This document shows positions 35,465 through 47,162 of a DNA stretch of 64,000 bases, piece by piece. The translations under genes and the position numbers were made by a program. Origin of the DNA: Ganaspis brasiliensis (lineage: Eukaryota; Arthropoda; Insecta; Hymenoptera; Figitidae); contig JAZKLR010000023.1 of the NCBI GenBank assembly GCA_037103525.1, positions 1,922,001-1,986,000 of the forward strand, given 5' to 3'. The stretch's first letter is position 1, and each line of letters starts with the position of its first letter. The notes under the pieces were generated by a model, which saw only the letters and a program-made list of their open reading frames with translations, had not been told where the DNA came from and ran no database searches.

Positions 35465-35713
35465 CAACTGGCGCCCAAGTACAAACTGGGAATTACTGGG
35501 AACTTTTCTACACGGGATAATTAGAAAAAATGCTTTAAAATAGGTTTATGTTCAAAATAACATTTTATCCCTCTGGCCATAAGTTACCTTATAAATTGTA
35601 CTTTCATCCAGTATAAAACATTTTAATATATTTTATTTAGTTTGGATTCTACAGCAATAAATCGAAAGGGTGTCCAACTTGGGGCCCACTCCCCTAGATA
35701 GTCAATTTGGACT

Positions 35714-35721
35714 ATTTCAAT
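35714..35721 (+). repeat. Target site duplication ATTTCAAT, left
   Basis: An identical 8-mer lies at 38950-38957, just outside the opposite end. Confidence 0.9.
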
Positions 35722-36076
35722 CAGGGCCGGATTGGGAATTAAAAGCGGCCCGGGAAAGATATTCAAAGCGGCCCCTTTCTATATAATTGAAAATTTTTAT
35801 TAACATTTAAAACTAAAATATAAAAATATTAAATTATTAAATTATTTTATTTAAACTTATCAATAATTTAATTATTTGGAATTTCTTGAACAGTAGCATT
35901 CTCTACTGCCATTTGTACGAAAGCAGCAGTAATTTCTTAGTTTAATGAACACATCAATCTGGTTTTAACCAATTTTAAAGGACAAAAAATGGACAACTTC
36001 TATTAAACAAATATAATAAAAAAATTTTGAGAGAATTTCCTGGCTTTAAAAATTGCTCTGAATGTATTCCTATCTA

Positions 36077-36256
36077 CACTAAAAAAATTTTGGTGCAGCA
36101 TCTGTACTTTAAAGTACAGTATCCGTCCCAAATGAAAAATTACGTTATTCAGTTAACTTCACTACGTTGAAAATCAATGCAAAATATTTAATCTGAAATT
36201 AACAGAATAATGAAATATTTCCATGGGACGGATACTGTACCAAAATTTTTTCAGTG
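36077..36256. mobile_element. 180-bp MITE, CACTRAAAAAATTTTGGT ends, TA target
   Basis: TA at 36075-36076 and 36257-36258. The left end CACTAAAAAAATTTTGGTGC and the right end in reverse CACTGAAAAAATTTTGGTAC pair, followed by a GTATCCGTCCCA segment present in both arms. It is a Tc1/mariner-type MITE without an ORF. Confidence 0.8.
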
Positions 36257-36449
36257 TACCTTAACCCCTTCAGCATCAAAAACAACCCTTTAAAATCATT
36301 CCCTAATCTTCAATTAGGAAATGGACAATTTTTATTAAATAAATATAATAAAAAGTTTTTTAGCGAATTCCCCGGCTTTAATAATTGCTCAGAATGAATT
36401 TCTATCTACTTTGCCCCCTTTAGCATAAAAAAAGTCGGCTTTCATTCAC

Positions 36450-38330
36450 CTGAAAATCATTTTTTCAATATTTGAATACCCAATTACTTTCTTTAATTTA
36501 CAATTATTTTCTTCAAATCTCAATTATTTTCTTCTATTCACAATTATTTTAATTAATTTTTAATCATGTTTTTCAATTTTCAAATATTCTCTTTAATATT
36601 CAATAATTTTCGGCTTCTTTCAATATTTTTATCAATTTTCAATTGTTTTCTTCAATATTCAATAATTCTCATTTTTTCAATTGTTTTTCCAGTTTTCAAC
36701 TATTTTCTTCAATTTTCAAATATTTTCGGTTTTTTTCAATTATTCTTTTCAGTTTTCAAATATTCTCGTTTTTTCAATTATTTTTTCAGTTTTCAATTAT
36801 TTTCTTCGATTTTCAAATATTGTCGGTTTTTCAATTATTTTTTTCAGTTTTCAATTACTTTTTCAGTTTTCAAATATTCTCATTTTTTCAATTATTTTTC
36901 AGTTTTCAATTATTTACTTGAATTTTTAATTATTTCAGTCAATATTAAATAATTCTCGATTTTTTTTCAATTATTTTTTCAATTTTCACTTGTTTCCTTC
37001 AATAGGCAATTATTATCCAAGAATTTCAATCCAGTTCAATTTTTTATAATCCAATTAAATTTACAATTATTTTCTACAATTACTACAGTAATTTTCTTTC
37101 AATTTTTATTCATAGTTATTTCTGTTCTAAATTTTAATTTACATTCTTAACTTTTAAGATAATTCTGTTGAAATGTAAACTTTTTAATGTTGCAATTTTT
37201 CGAATTTTTTGCAATTGTCCTTTATTTTCGTCTTTTTTCAATTATTTTCTTTCATACTATTCAATTATTAATCATTTTCTTGAAATTTCAATTCAGTTCT
37301 TTAATTCTTTAATTATTTGTATCCAATCACAATTCTTGTCTTTTATTGATACTTTTTTTCATTTTCAATTATTCTCTCAATTTGGAAGTATTTTCATTAA
37401 ATTTTAATAAAGTTTAATTTTTCAAAAAGCAATTAAACTTTCAATTGTTTCTAGAACTATTCCTATCATTTTCTTTCTTTTTTAGTTTTTTTTTAATTTC
37501 ATGTTTATCTTTTTCTGTTTAAAATTATTTCTGTCAGTTTTTAATTTAATAATCTTGCCATGTTTAGAATTTTTTCCAATTGGCAATTATTTTCTTCAAT
37601 ATTTAATAATTCTCGGCTTTTTTCGATGATTTTTTCAATTAACAATATTTTTCTTGAACTTTCAATTCAATTTTTCAACTATCCTCTTAAATTCACAATT
37701 ATTATTTTCTTTAATTTTGAATTTTTTTTTCAATTTTCAACTATTTCTTCTAATTTCAAATTATTTTCTTCGATTTTCAACCAACTTTAACTTTTTGAAA
37801 TCTCATTCAATTTTCAATTATTTGTTATAATTATTTCTACAGTTTTCTTCAGTTTTTAATTGTCAATTATTTTCTTAAATATTCACCAATCCTGGGCTTT
37901 TTCACTCTTTTATACTATTTATTTATTTATTGATATAGTAATTTGTAAATTATTTATTATCAATAATTTTTTTGAAATCTCAATTTAACTCCTTAATTCC
38001 TCAATTTTTCTGTCTAATTCACAATTATTTTCTTCATTTTTTAATTATTTTGCCAATTTTTAATATTATTTTCTTCTCATCAATTTGTGATTATTTCTTC
38101 AAATTTCAATCCAGGTCAATTTTTTAAAATTAAAATTTTTTTCAATTATTATTATTTCTGTAATTTTTTTCCTTTTTTAATTTCCAATTGTTTTTTTAAA
38201 ATATTATATTTGTTCTTTAATTTTTTAAATTATTTTTGTCAATTGTCGATTTATTAATCTTGTCATTATTCCAATTTTTTTCATTTGTCAATTATTTTCG
38301 TCATTTTTTAGTTATTTTAGGTCGATATTA
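36450..38330. repeat. Degenerate AT-rich array, pyrimidine-rich + strand
   Basis: CAGTTTTCAATTATTTTCTT-like units, with a locally regular run at 36640-36930 (TTTTCAGTTTTCAAATATTC) where the unit is about 30 bp. The overlapping three-frame Phe/Ser/Ile ORFs over this run are consequences of the repeat. Confidence 0.75.
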
Positions 38331-38459
38331 TCAACTCGAGAACATTTTTGGATGGTCAAGAGATTTTGAGATCAATATCAATATTGCTCAAATATGATAT
38401 CGTCTTGATATCGTAAAGCACTAAGAAATAATGCGGTCAAGAGAACAAAATAATTTAAA

Positions 38460-38860
38460 AAGTTAAAGATTAGTTATAAAATTTTTTGAGAATTATTGAG
38501 GATTGAAAAAATTGAAGGAGGTAATTGAAAATTGAGAAATGTAATGGAAATTTAAAAAATGTAATTAAAAATTGAAAGAAGTAATTGAAAAAGTCTAGAA
38601 TTCTTGAATATAGAAAAAAATAATAATTGAAAACTGAAGAATGGAATTGAAAATTGAAGAATGGAATTGAAAGTTAAAGATAATAATAAATAAGAATTGT
38701 AAAAAATAGTTGTAGAATTGAACAATTTAATTGAAATTCTACAATTTCTGTGATTGAAAAGAACATAGAAAGAAGCCGAAAATGATTGAATGTTGTAAAA
38801 TTAATTGAAAATAGAAAAGAGTAATTGAAAGTTAAATGAAATTTAATTACATAAATTAAA
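38460..38860. repeat. Degenerate AT-rich array, purine-rich + strand
   Basis: GAATTGAAAATTGAAGAATG-type units, in the opposite orientation to the array at 36450-38330 in the same transposon. Confidence 0.7.
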
Positions 38861-38957
38861 TTATTAATTAGACCTACAAAAATACCGGCCCGCCTGGCGT
38901 CGGCCCACCGGGATTTTTCCCGGTATCCTGAATGGCCAATCCGAGCCTGATTTCAAT

Positions 38958-39640
38958 ACGAAATTACTTCTGACTACTATATTGTCTCGAAAATGACATA
39001 ATGGATGCAAATTACCTAAAATCACGAGAATTGAGGGATTTTCTCTATTGTCAAGAGTACCAAGACACATCTTGCGTGGAGTCCGCGATTTCGCGCTGCT
39101 CTTGTGTTTCAAGCTCCTATTGGAAGATGGGCACGGCCATGACGACTATAGGTCTCTACTCTCGCGTTACTCCACGCCACAAGTGTTCGTGGCGTGCTCG
39201 CGCGAGGATCTTCTCGATTTCAAACGTCAAACCGGCGCGAGGGAAACATTTTCTTTTTAGTTTATAAAGCGCACAAGTCGTGCAATTTTCTCGGTGGTGT
39301 TTTCAGCTCGAAAAAAAAAATTCACGTTTTGAGAAAGAGAGAGAGAGAGAGAGAGTAGGAGAGAAAAAAAAATTGTTTCCGTCCCGGGAAATTGACAATT
39401 CCAAGTGGGTAGAAGAGTGTGCGCGCATGTCGGAGCCCAAGGGATAAATAAGGCTCTAGTCGGTATGAATCTTGAGGATATAATTAAGTTCTTTAATTGG
39501 ATTAAGCCTGCAATTGTGAGAACACATCCGAAGCAGATGATTTGGACGATCGAAAACCTCAATCTTGTGTGGATTTATATATTGAACACGTGGATCTGTT
39601 TTGTTAAATAATTATTCATCACTTTCAGTGTCTTGTGACT
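38958..39640 (+). other. GC- and CpG-richer island, possible promoter or exon
   Basis: This stretch stands out from the AT-rich surroundings (many CGCG and CGC words at 39080-39250). Two overlapping + strand ORFs at 39001-39267 and 39048-39260 both read through it; neither is recognised. A TATAAA at 39263-39268 is followed by a (GA)n run at 39338-39357 of the kind seen in insect promoters. A short ORF from ATG 39465 to TAA 39611 (48 codons) lies downstream and is also not recognised. I see a promoter-like region but no definable gene. Confidence 0.3.
39338..39357. repeat. (GA)n microsatellite
   Basis: A run of GAGAGA about 20 bp long. The minus-strand Ser/Leu-rich ORF over it is an artefact. 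Confidence 0.9.
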
Positions 39641-39744
39641 AAATTAAGATCAATTTTTCATCAAGTGCAATTTTATGATAAATTTTATTTTTTGTTGTTG
39701 TTAGTAGGAAATTTTGATGATTTAGTAGAAACTGAGTGAAATGG

Positions 39745-39985
39745 GGAAAAAAATGGATAAGAATAGAAAAATGTAAATGATTGAGAATAATGATAAAATG
39801 GAATAGGTTAGTGAGATTAATAAAATGTGATTGATTAGTGGGAATAATAGTTAAATATAAGGGATTAACGAGAATAAGTAAATGAAAACGGATAAAAAAA
39901 GTATATCGGATGAATAAGGATAATAAGATGTAGATTAATAAAAACAATAAAATACAATGGATTAATAACAACCATAAAAAAAGTT
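39745..39985. repeat. Degenerate ~30-bp minisatellite, different from the main AT array
   Basis: Loose repeats of GGATTAATGAGAATAATAAAATG type (GATTGATTAGTGGGAATAAT, GGGATTAACGAGAATAAG and similar). A minus-strand Leu/Ile-rich ORF across it reflects the repeat. Confidence 0.5.
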
Positions 39986-42601
39986 TACTAAGAATAATAT
40001 AATATATTAAAAAGAGACGATACTATTTATCATTTTTCGATTACAAAAAACTAACAAATTTTTTAAAATTATCCAAATATACATTTACAAATGACAAAGA
40101 TTTTTGTCGCCGAACTTTCTAACAATGTGGTAGATAATTTTTAAATAATAAAAATAAACAAAAAACATTTAGTATCATGTAAATAATAATACTAAATTAA
40201 TGTAATCACATCAAATAAACCTAAAATCCTAGATAAATTTAACATTATTTTAAATCATTCGAAAAATGACAATTGACATCTTTTTTTAACTTAAAAAACA
40301 CATTTCTTTATACTCCGAAACATTATGTTTTTTTGACAGAGGATTTTTTTAAATTCGAGACAAAAAATTTGGCAATTTATAATTAGAAAAATAAAATTTT
40401 TCATTAGATAGTTTTCATTATTAAATGCGTGTAATATAGTGGAAACAATTTATCGCCTTCCGACATCAATCAACACTTATCAAGATGAAAAACGCGTGAA
40501 GTCAGGAATGGATTAGAATTTCGAAAAAGTGTGATTATTTTTAAAAAAACGTTATCTATTAGGAAAATGTGTGTTATCGTAAAAGAGCAGACACGTAATT
40601 TTCACACATGACGGAATTGTCGGATTTGGAATATTTTAATCTAAAAAAAGGGCTAAAGTTTTTTATGTTAAAAGTTGGTTTTAATGGCAAAGTTCAACAA
40701 ACGAAAATAAAGTTTTACGAAAAATTGTTTTGAACGCTTTATCTGTTATTATATAAAAGTTGTAAAAAAGAAAGAAAAAGTATTTTACGAATAAAAGCAC
40801 TTGAACCTTTTTTTAGTAAATAAAAAGTAATTAACAACGTTGCATAATTGACGAGAATATAAAAATTCAGTAAATTTGTTATTGTTTTTTGTTTCTAAAA
40901 AACGGATGGAAATTAGTGAAACACTATTTATAAACTTTATTAACTTTTCTGAAATTACCATTTTTTTTGTTAAAACAACTATTTACTTGATAATACTAAA
41001 TTATTTTATTATTTGTCGAAAATATTATTTTTAAAATGTGAAAATGATAAAAACTTTCTATAACTGTTATAAAAGTGAAAAACTTCGATTTTGCAAATAA
41101 TTGGTTCGTTATCATTTAATGAAGTAGAGAACAAATCTCGTAGTTCATAAAAGTGACATTACAGTGAATAAATGCCAGTGAAAATTGGTTTGTGTTCAAT
41201 AAACGCTATCGGTGAATAGAGAAAGCAATAAAGCATTCGATTATACGTTAATTAAAATCGGGATAACTTTTCTCTAAAATTAAACTCTTTCACATCTTCT
41301 ATTAAGCAATTTTAAAAAAGTTTCCAAACAAAGATAAATTTGCGTCAACTTTAAAAACGTGCAAAAATTAAGTAATTTAATTAGATTACCAACTTCAACT
41401 ATTTTAGAGACTAATTTTAGATTTTAGAAATTAAATATTCAAGTCAACTTTCCAGTTTGGATTAAGTAATTTAACCCAGTTTTTTTTCAATGAAGAAAAG
41501 TTGTTCAAAAGACTTTTTTGTTGAAAAGTTTTCTTTACTGCAAAAATGTTAGTTTACCAATTTTTTCTGTTTCAAAGGAAAATATCATTCAACCGAGTTT
41601 CTTTTTCGGAGAAAACTAATTAATGGAAATAAATTACATTAAGTAATTTTAACTATTTTTTTAGTTATTTTTAACTAATTCAGATCTAGAGACTATGTTT
41701 GTAAAAATATTGTTATTATAATAAAAAATTTGAGTTTTAGTCCTATTAACTAATTGGAGTTGAAATTTAATCAATCAGAAATTGATTTTTAAGGGAATTT
41801 TGAACAACAATACAAAGTCAGGAAAAAAATGATTTTTTCATTTACAAAAAATCCTTTGAATGGTTTCCTCTATTAAAAGAATATTATTTTAACTATTTTT
41901 ACGGTTCGCAAAAAATTCACTGTTCGAATAAATTTTCCTGTTTCAAACAAGAAACCATTATTTCTAAAAAAAAAACTACAATATTGTTCAAATGAATTTT
42001 TTGATTTAACAAATAATTGTTCAAACGAATATTTTCTGTATCGTAAATTTAAAAAATTTGTATTTCACAATTATTTATTAAAAATATTTTTCAAAAAATA
42101 TGTTTTAATAAAAAACATTCCTTTGTTTTGTTTGTCTCAAACTTGACTATCACAAAGGCTTTCTACAAGAAAGTTCTATTGTAGCAAAAATTCTCTTTTA
42201 AAAAAAAAAGTATCATTCAAACTAAGGTTTCTATTACAAACAAAAGAAAAGCTATTATTCAAACTAATGTCCCTTTAGTACAAAAAATGAACTATTATTC
42301 AAAGGTCTTTTTCCGCTTAGAGAAATGTTATTCAATCGAATTTTTTGCCCAGTTTTTTTTTCACATTTCACGGCTCCTGCGCTCTATTGTCATTCACCCT
42401 AACAAAAGTTTCCTCTTAAGCGATAGCAAAAGTCGTTAAGTGCAAAGTAACAATTGGCGAAGGGAGAAAATTAAATTATCAGATAATTTTGAAGGCTTAG
42501 GAGAGAATCTGGGGAGATGTCCAGTTTTTTATTCTCTTCAATATCCGTTTTCTTATAGCGCAGGGAATAGGGAAGTGAATAGTTCCGCAATAATTGCCAA
42601 T
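39986..42601. other. AT-rich DNA, no gene seen
   Basis: Non-repetitive AT-rich DNA. A decayed fragment of the CTCTCTAAATC MITE family may lie at about 41640-41700 (AACTAATTCAGATCTAGAGAC). No coding region or RNA gene is supported. Confidence 0.4.
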
Positions 42602-42706
42602 CACTGCAAAAACTGCTGTCTTCTAAATGTCTTATTTTAAGACATTTTGATGCCTTTTTTGTATATATATAAGACGCAAGAAATGTCTCATTTTAAGACA
42701 CACTGA
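42602..42706. mobile_element. Fragment of a CACTGC-ended MITE
   Basis: CACTGCAAAAACTGCTGTCTT, then palindromes GTCTTATTTTAAGAC and GTCTCATTTTAAGAC, and ACACTG at the right edge. Ends and palindrome style resemble the MITE at 2375-2516, but TA duplications are not evident. Confidence 0.4.
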
Positions 42707-43679
42707 AAAAATTAACAACCGTAATCATAACAAAATGGTTTTGTTGGAAATTTTTGCTGGCTTCACCAAATTTCGGTTATGATTGCAATAAAACTAGTTG
42801 AAATTAAAAAATAATTTATTAGAGATTAATACAAATTTTGTTTGAGTTTATTAAAATGTTTTGTTGGCAGTACTAAATACCAAATACGCATGCGCAGTTA
42901 ATACGATTCTGATTTTTTTATTAATAGTTGAATCAAATTATATGAACTTGTGTTACTTAAAAATAGTTCAAAATAGTTTAGTAGTTGAAAACTATAGTTG
43001 TAAAACTGTTATTAAACTTATTCGTAAAAAAACAGAATCAAACAAAAGTCTATAACCTAACCTCAAAATATATTTAAATATTTAATACTATTTATTTTTG
43101 TCCTATTTATATTGCGACAATCACTTACACAATATCAGTAATAATGTTATGTTGAAGAATAACTTCATTTTTTTTTAATATAAATTAATTTTAAAAATTG
43201 AAAATAAATATACTGTTGTTATATAACCTAGAAATAATTATATATATTATTATGACTTTTATAGTATCTATTGTCGCTTTCACCAAAAAAATTAATTGAT
43301 TCCAAAATTAAAGATAGTTTTTAGAAAATATGCACTCCCATCTCATAGACGTGTATAATTTTTTTTAAAATTAATCCTTAAACATTTAACTTTCTAAATA
43401 CCTTGATTAAATTTATAAAAATAATTTTTAAAAATAAAAAAAAATAATTTAATCACATCGTGTATTTTTGGGTAAGTCGCCTGGGTAATTTGCCTTCTTG
43501 ATATAAAACTTCTAAACAAGATACGTACGATCTTGGCTTATGTATATTTAAACGTAAAAACTAAATTTCAAGTTGTTATCAAAATCAGTGTTTTAATAAA
43601 TTAATTATATTTATTATTGCATTCATATTAATAATAATTATAATAATTGTACATTGAAGAATAATTTTTACTATATTTT

Positions 43680-44217
43680 TAAAACATAATTTTAAATAAG
43701 CGCGGGATTAGTCAAATTAAATGCGCATGCGCGGAAAATGCGTATGAGTACGATAGTCACGTGATTAAAAAATCATGGCGGATTAAACTGTCAGATTTAG
43801 CATTAAATATCAACTTTTAGGTTTTATTTATAAAACTCACGCTTTTTCGAAGCAAGCAAGTGTTTCTAGAGTCTATTAGAGTGTTAGAAATTCAATTTTA
43901 GAAGTTATTTCAATTTAAGGAGCTTTATATATTTTTTATAGTCTTTATTTTCCCTTTGGGAATCACCGTTTTCTGATGCCACTTCATTTTTTACAAATCG
44001 AAAAAGCCGAATATCATTCAAGATATTTTCAAATTAATTAATTAATTAATTTCAAATTAATTATTTTGTTATCTTAAATAAATTCTTTAAATAATTATCT
44101 TATTTAATTCTCAAATGTTTTTATTTTAATGTATGATGGTTTATATTTTCCAAAAATATCATTAAATAATTTTTTTTTTACTCTAAACTTTTACACAGGC
44201 ATTTTGTCCGGTTCTGC
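43680..44217 (+). repeat. Promoter-like dispersed repeat R1, copy 2, uninterrupted
   Basis: It aligns with 10547-10862 plus 13690-13857. It contains GCGCATGCGC (NRF1-type palindrome), GTACGATAGTCACGTGATTA (TCACGTGA palindrome), AATCATGGCGGATTAAACTG, CGAAGCAAGCAAG, an ATTAATTAATTAATT tract, and ends at TTGTCCGGTTCT. The ATG at the GGCGGATTAA site is followed by a stop after two codons, so it is not a coding start. It serves as the empty site for the 2.8-kb insertion in copy 1. Confidence 0.75.
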
Positions 44218-46550
44218 ATAAAGACACCAAAATGTCTTAGTTTAAAACACTTTCGAGACACTTGTTTTTAAAGTTTGAAAGCAAAAACGAAAAAATGTCA
44301 CGGTAAAGAAAAACTTGCCAATGTCTATTATTCTTGTGGCGTTTTTTTTTTGTGGCAGAGAAAAAGTTTTGTCATTCGACATTAGGGGAAAAAATGGGCT
44401 CACGCGGTGAACTATACATGAAAGCTTTTTCCACTCAAACCGGAGAGTAAAAGCGACCTATTTACTTATCGTTAATCCTTTGGAACTGGTGCAAGCACTA
44501 GTTCTAGTCGACGATATGTCAGATATTGCGCTTTTTTTTAGTCAATACGCCTACCTAGAGTTTGCAATAGAAGACTACAGGCACTATTATTATCATGAGC
44601 TATTATCGGTACAAAGATTGTACGATTCTGCAACCGAGACAATATTAGATTTGTTTAATGATGTAACAGAGTCATGGGCTTACTGTTATTATTTTTTAAA
44701 AAAGCATACAATTATTCAATCATACGGTCATTAACTCTTTCTTAAGGGGGACAAAAGTTATTCTTGTTCTTTATTCAAATTATTTTAACTTACTTTTTCT
44801 GTAAATTATTATTATATTGTCTTCATTTGATTATTGTATTAGCAATAAGTCCTAAATTGAAATTTAGGACTAATTAGATTGATAATAAATTAATTTATTT
44901 ATTAAATTAGACAAGCCCTTTCATACAAATCAAATTGAAATTATCCGATTAAAATTTGAGTCAATTAAATTGAGGAGCGATTGAAATTTTAACGATTACA
45001 AATTCGAATCAACCGAAATTTTGATAAATTGCAATCTAAATTTGAGATTGATTAAAAACAGAATAAATTGAAAATTTAAATAGTTAAAAAAGTAAATAAA
45101 ATTAATATCCAACGTTTAGAGTTTGGCCGAATTTGGGATGATCAGAAAATTAATTAACAAATATTTTGACAAATTAAGCACAAGGTTTATTGAAATTAGA
45201 TTAATTAAAACTTTCGTAAATTAAGAGTTGGATTAAAAAACTGAAATGTTAAAAAAAAAGTCAAATTCTAGGTGAAAAAGTTGACAAAATATAAAAAATG
45301 TGAAAAGGAAACAGTTTGTGATCTCTGGATTAGCTTTTTAAATTACATTATATTAATATGACATTTTATTATTATCCAATTATTTATTGCCTAAAATAAA
45401 TTTCTAACTGACAAAAGAAAAATTATATAGGTTATCAAATGGAATAATAATTTTCAGACCAATTAGTGACATTCCTTTTAAAAGTATAGTTACAGAAAAA
45501 AAAGTCACAATGACTATGTAAATTCACATATTAAAATTGTCATAAATTAATGCAAGGCTAATTTAATAAAAAGTTTTAATTCAGTCGCATTATGATGACA
45601 GTCGCAAAAACTTTTGATTAATGGAACAAATTGATGATGACACAAATGATAACTTCATCTACATTGGGTACACACAAGTGAATATAAAGATCACCCACCC
45701 GTGAATTGTCCCCATATCTTGCAAACACACTACACCAGATTTTAAAGTGATTTTTTCGAAATTGTTAAAATCTTTTAATTATTCATAAATGATAAAACAC
45801 AATAATATGTATTATTTGTTAGCCTTTTTAAACTAAATTTTATTTGTCTCTTAGCATTATTATATTAATTTTTACATTTTATTAGTATGTTTATATTACG
45901 AAGAAAACCTTCAAATACTTTTAAAGACATAAATTATGAATTTCAAAAATTATTCAAACTCCAAATTCACTGAAAGTGCAATTTATAAAATTTTTCACTT
46001 GACATTTTCTTGCAGATTTTGCTTTTTATTCCCTCTGAACAAAATTTTCCAGATAAATGACTTCCTTTTGAATCCTTGACCTTTCACAACCAGGAGAATA
46101 TTACTAGTCATTGATCTTTTTGTTTCGAAATTTATTCTTCAAATTTTTCATGATTTTTGCTGTCAAAAAAAATTACCATATATAACACGAAAGGAATAAT
46201 AAAAGAGTGATAAAATATTAGATCTATAAACAAGGTTTTTTTAAAATTGATTGTTAAAATTCATGAAATGCAAAAAAACTGAATTTATAATTTGTTTTGT
46301 TTGTATTACAATTTTTCGAAACTAAGCAATATTTTTCATTATTCTTCTCTTTTCTTCCATTTAACAAAAACTATTAATTATTATCACTTTTAGAACATTA
46401 TTTTACCAAACAATGCAAAATTATTGTACAAATTTAAATAAAAAAAGCAAATTTAAATAATTTGCCAGAGAAAGATTTCTATATAAATTGCAAAATCTCG
46501 TGTTTTGAAGCAGAATCCTTTGATTAAAATGTGTTATTCCTTATCGTTTC
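44218..46550. other. AT-rich DNA, no recognisable gene
   Basis: An 84-codon ORF at 44480-44734 on + has no ATG-supported start, no domain I recognise and no splice context. The remainder is unique AT-rich sequence. Confidence 0.4.
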
Positions 46551-46667
46551 TTAACGCTTGGGCTTCTCATGTTCGTACATTTGAACGCTCACGAATACGT
46601 CCTGGTTGCCGCGGATACGTGATTTTTCCAATTTCCTTGGTTTTCTAGGGTCGCGTAGCACTTCCAT
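46551..46667 (-). CDS. Candidate small ORF, 38 codons, or 3' coding exon of an unknown gene
   Basis: In reverse, ATG at 46667 opens a frame that reads MEVLRDPRKPRKLEKSRIRG and ends EHEKPKR before TAA at 46551. The composition is charged and unlike the Phe/Ile/Asn noise of this genome. The block is less AT-rich than its flanks. Just upstream, another frame (46641-46745 in reverse) is also open, with Lys/Ala/Asp-rich residues. Overlapping open frames suggest a frameshifted relic or an exon whose borders I cannot place. Not recognised as any family. Confidence 0.22.
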   Translation of the reverse strand: MEVLRDPRKPRKLEKSRIRGNQDVFVSVQMYEHEKPKR

Positions 46668-46936
46668 TATCGGAACCTCCTTTTCTCAATTTTATCATCG
46701 CTTTCTTCGATGCAAGAGCCTTGTCGATTCTTGTGACCTCATTTTTTTAAAACTCTTCTCATAAAAAAAAAATTAAGAAGTGATCCTTATTCGATACGTT
46801 CCCTTAATGTGACAATGTCATTTGAAAAAATGCTTTTTACAATAATGACTTTAAAAAAACAAAGCAATACCGATAAAAAGAGAGAGTTTTATTTGAAAGA
46901 TTGAATCAGTAGAAATTTCACTAATTTGAATTAGTA

Positions 46937-47160
46937 CACAGAAAAAAATTAATATCTTAATTATAGAAATTTAATGAGAGATTCAAGCATGAACTATATC
47001 TTTAAAAACGAAAGTAAAATGCAACTATATCTTTAAAATCAAAATATAGATTAATATCTGATTAAAATATTAGTAATATATCTTTTATGTTTTAAAATTA
47101 TTAAGTTTTAATTATTAAATTTATTAAATTATTAAGTTTTGTGATTAATTTCTTTCCGTG
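46937..47160. mobile_element. 224-bp MITE, CACAGAAAAAAATTAAT ends, TA target
   Basis: TA at 46935-46936 and 47161-47162. The left end CACAGAAAAAAATTAATATC and the right end in reverse CACGGAAAGAAATTAATCAC match at most positions. The inside is AT-rich, with two copies of AACTATATCTTTAAAA. Confidence 0.6.
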
Positions 47161-47162
47161 TA

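Larger units (their letters stand above)
32163..35516. mobile_element. Composite element with CCCGTGTAGAAAAGTT ends
   Basis: The left end CCCGTGTAGAAAAGTTGGAT and the right end read in reverse (CCCGTGTAGAAAAGTTCCCA) share 16 identical bases. GGCGCCAGTTG lies just inside both. The unit encloses the foldback element at 32311-34054 and another CCCGTGAGG-ended segment at 34407-35464. Flanking bases do not give a clear target duplication, so the outer pair may be ends of two related elements and not of one. Confidence 0.5.
35722..38949. mobile_element. Second hAT-like family (3228 bp) with AT-array cargo
   Basis: The left end is CAGGGCCGGATTGGGAATTA and the right end read in reverse is CAGGCTCGGATTGGCCATTC, so the ends share CAGG..CGGATTGG. 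A perfect 8-bp duplication ATTTCAAT (35714-35721 and 38950-38957) borders it and fits the hAT preference nTnnnnAn. GC-rich subterminal blocks lie inside both ends (GCGGCCCGGG; CCGGGAAAAATCCCGG). The cargo is the degenerate AT repeat: pyrimidine-rich at 36450-38330 and purine-rich at 38460-38860, either side of a unique ~125-bp segment. A MITE sits at 36077-36256. No transposase ORF is present. Confidence 0.9.

Noticed and set aside
39257..39562. Minus-strand 101-codon ORF resembling a secreted protein
   Set aside because: Its Leu/Ser stretch comes from the (GA)n run and it opposes the TATA orientation; nothing supports it.
43748..43790. ATG in AATCATGGCGGATTAA as a coding start in repeat R1
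   Set aside because: A TAA follows two codons later, and the other copy has the same short frame.
44480..44734. 84-codon + strand ORF rich in Tyr, Asp and Glu
   Set aside because: It has no ATG at the start of the open frame, no family resemblance and no splice or promoter context. I could not defend it as a gene.
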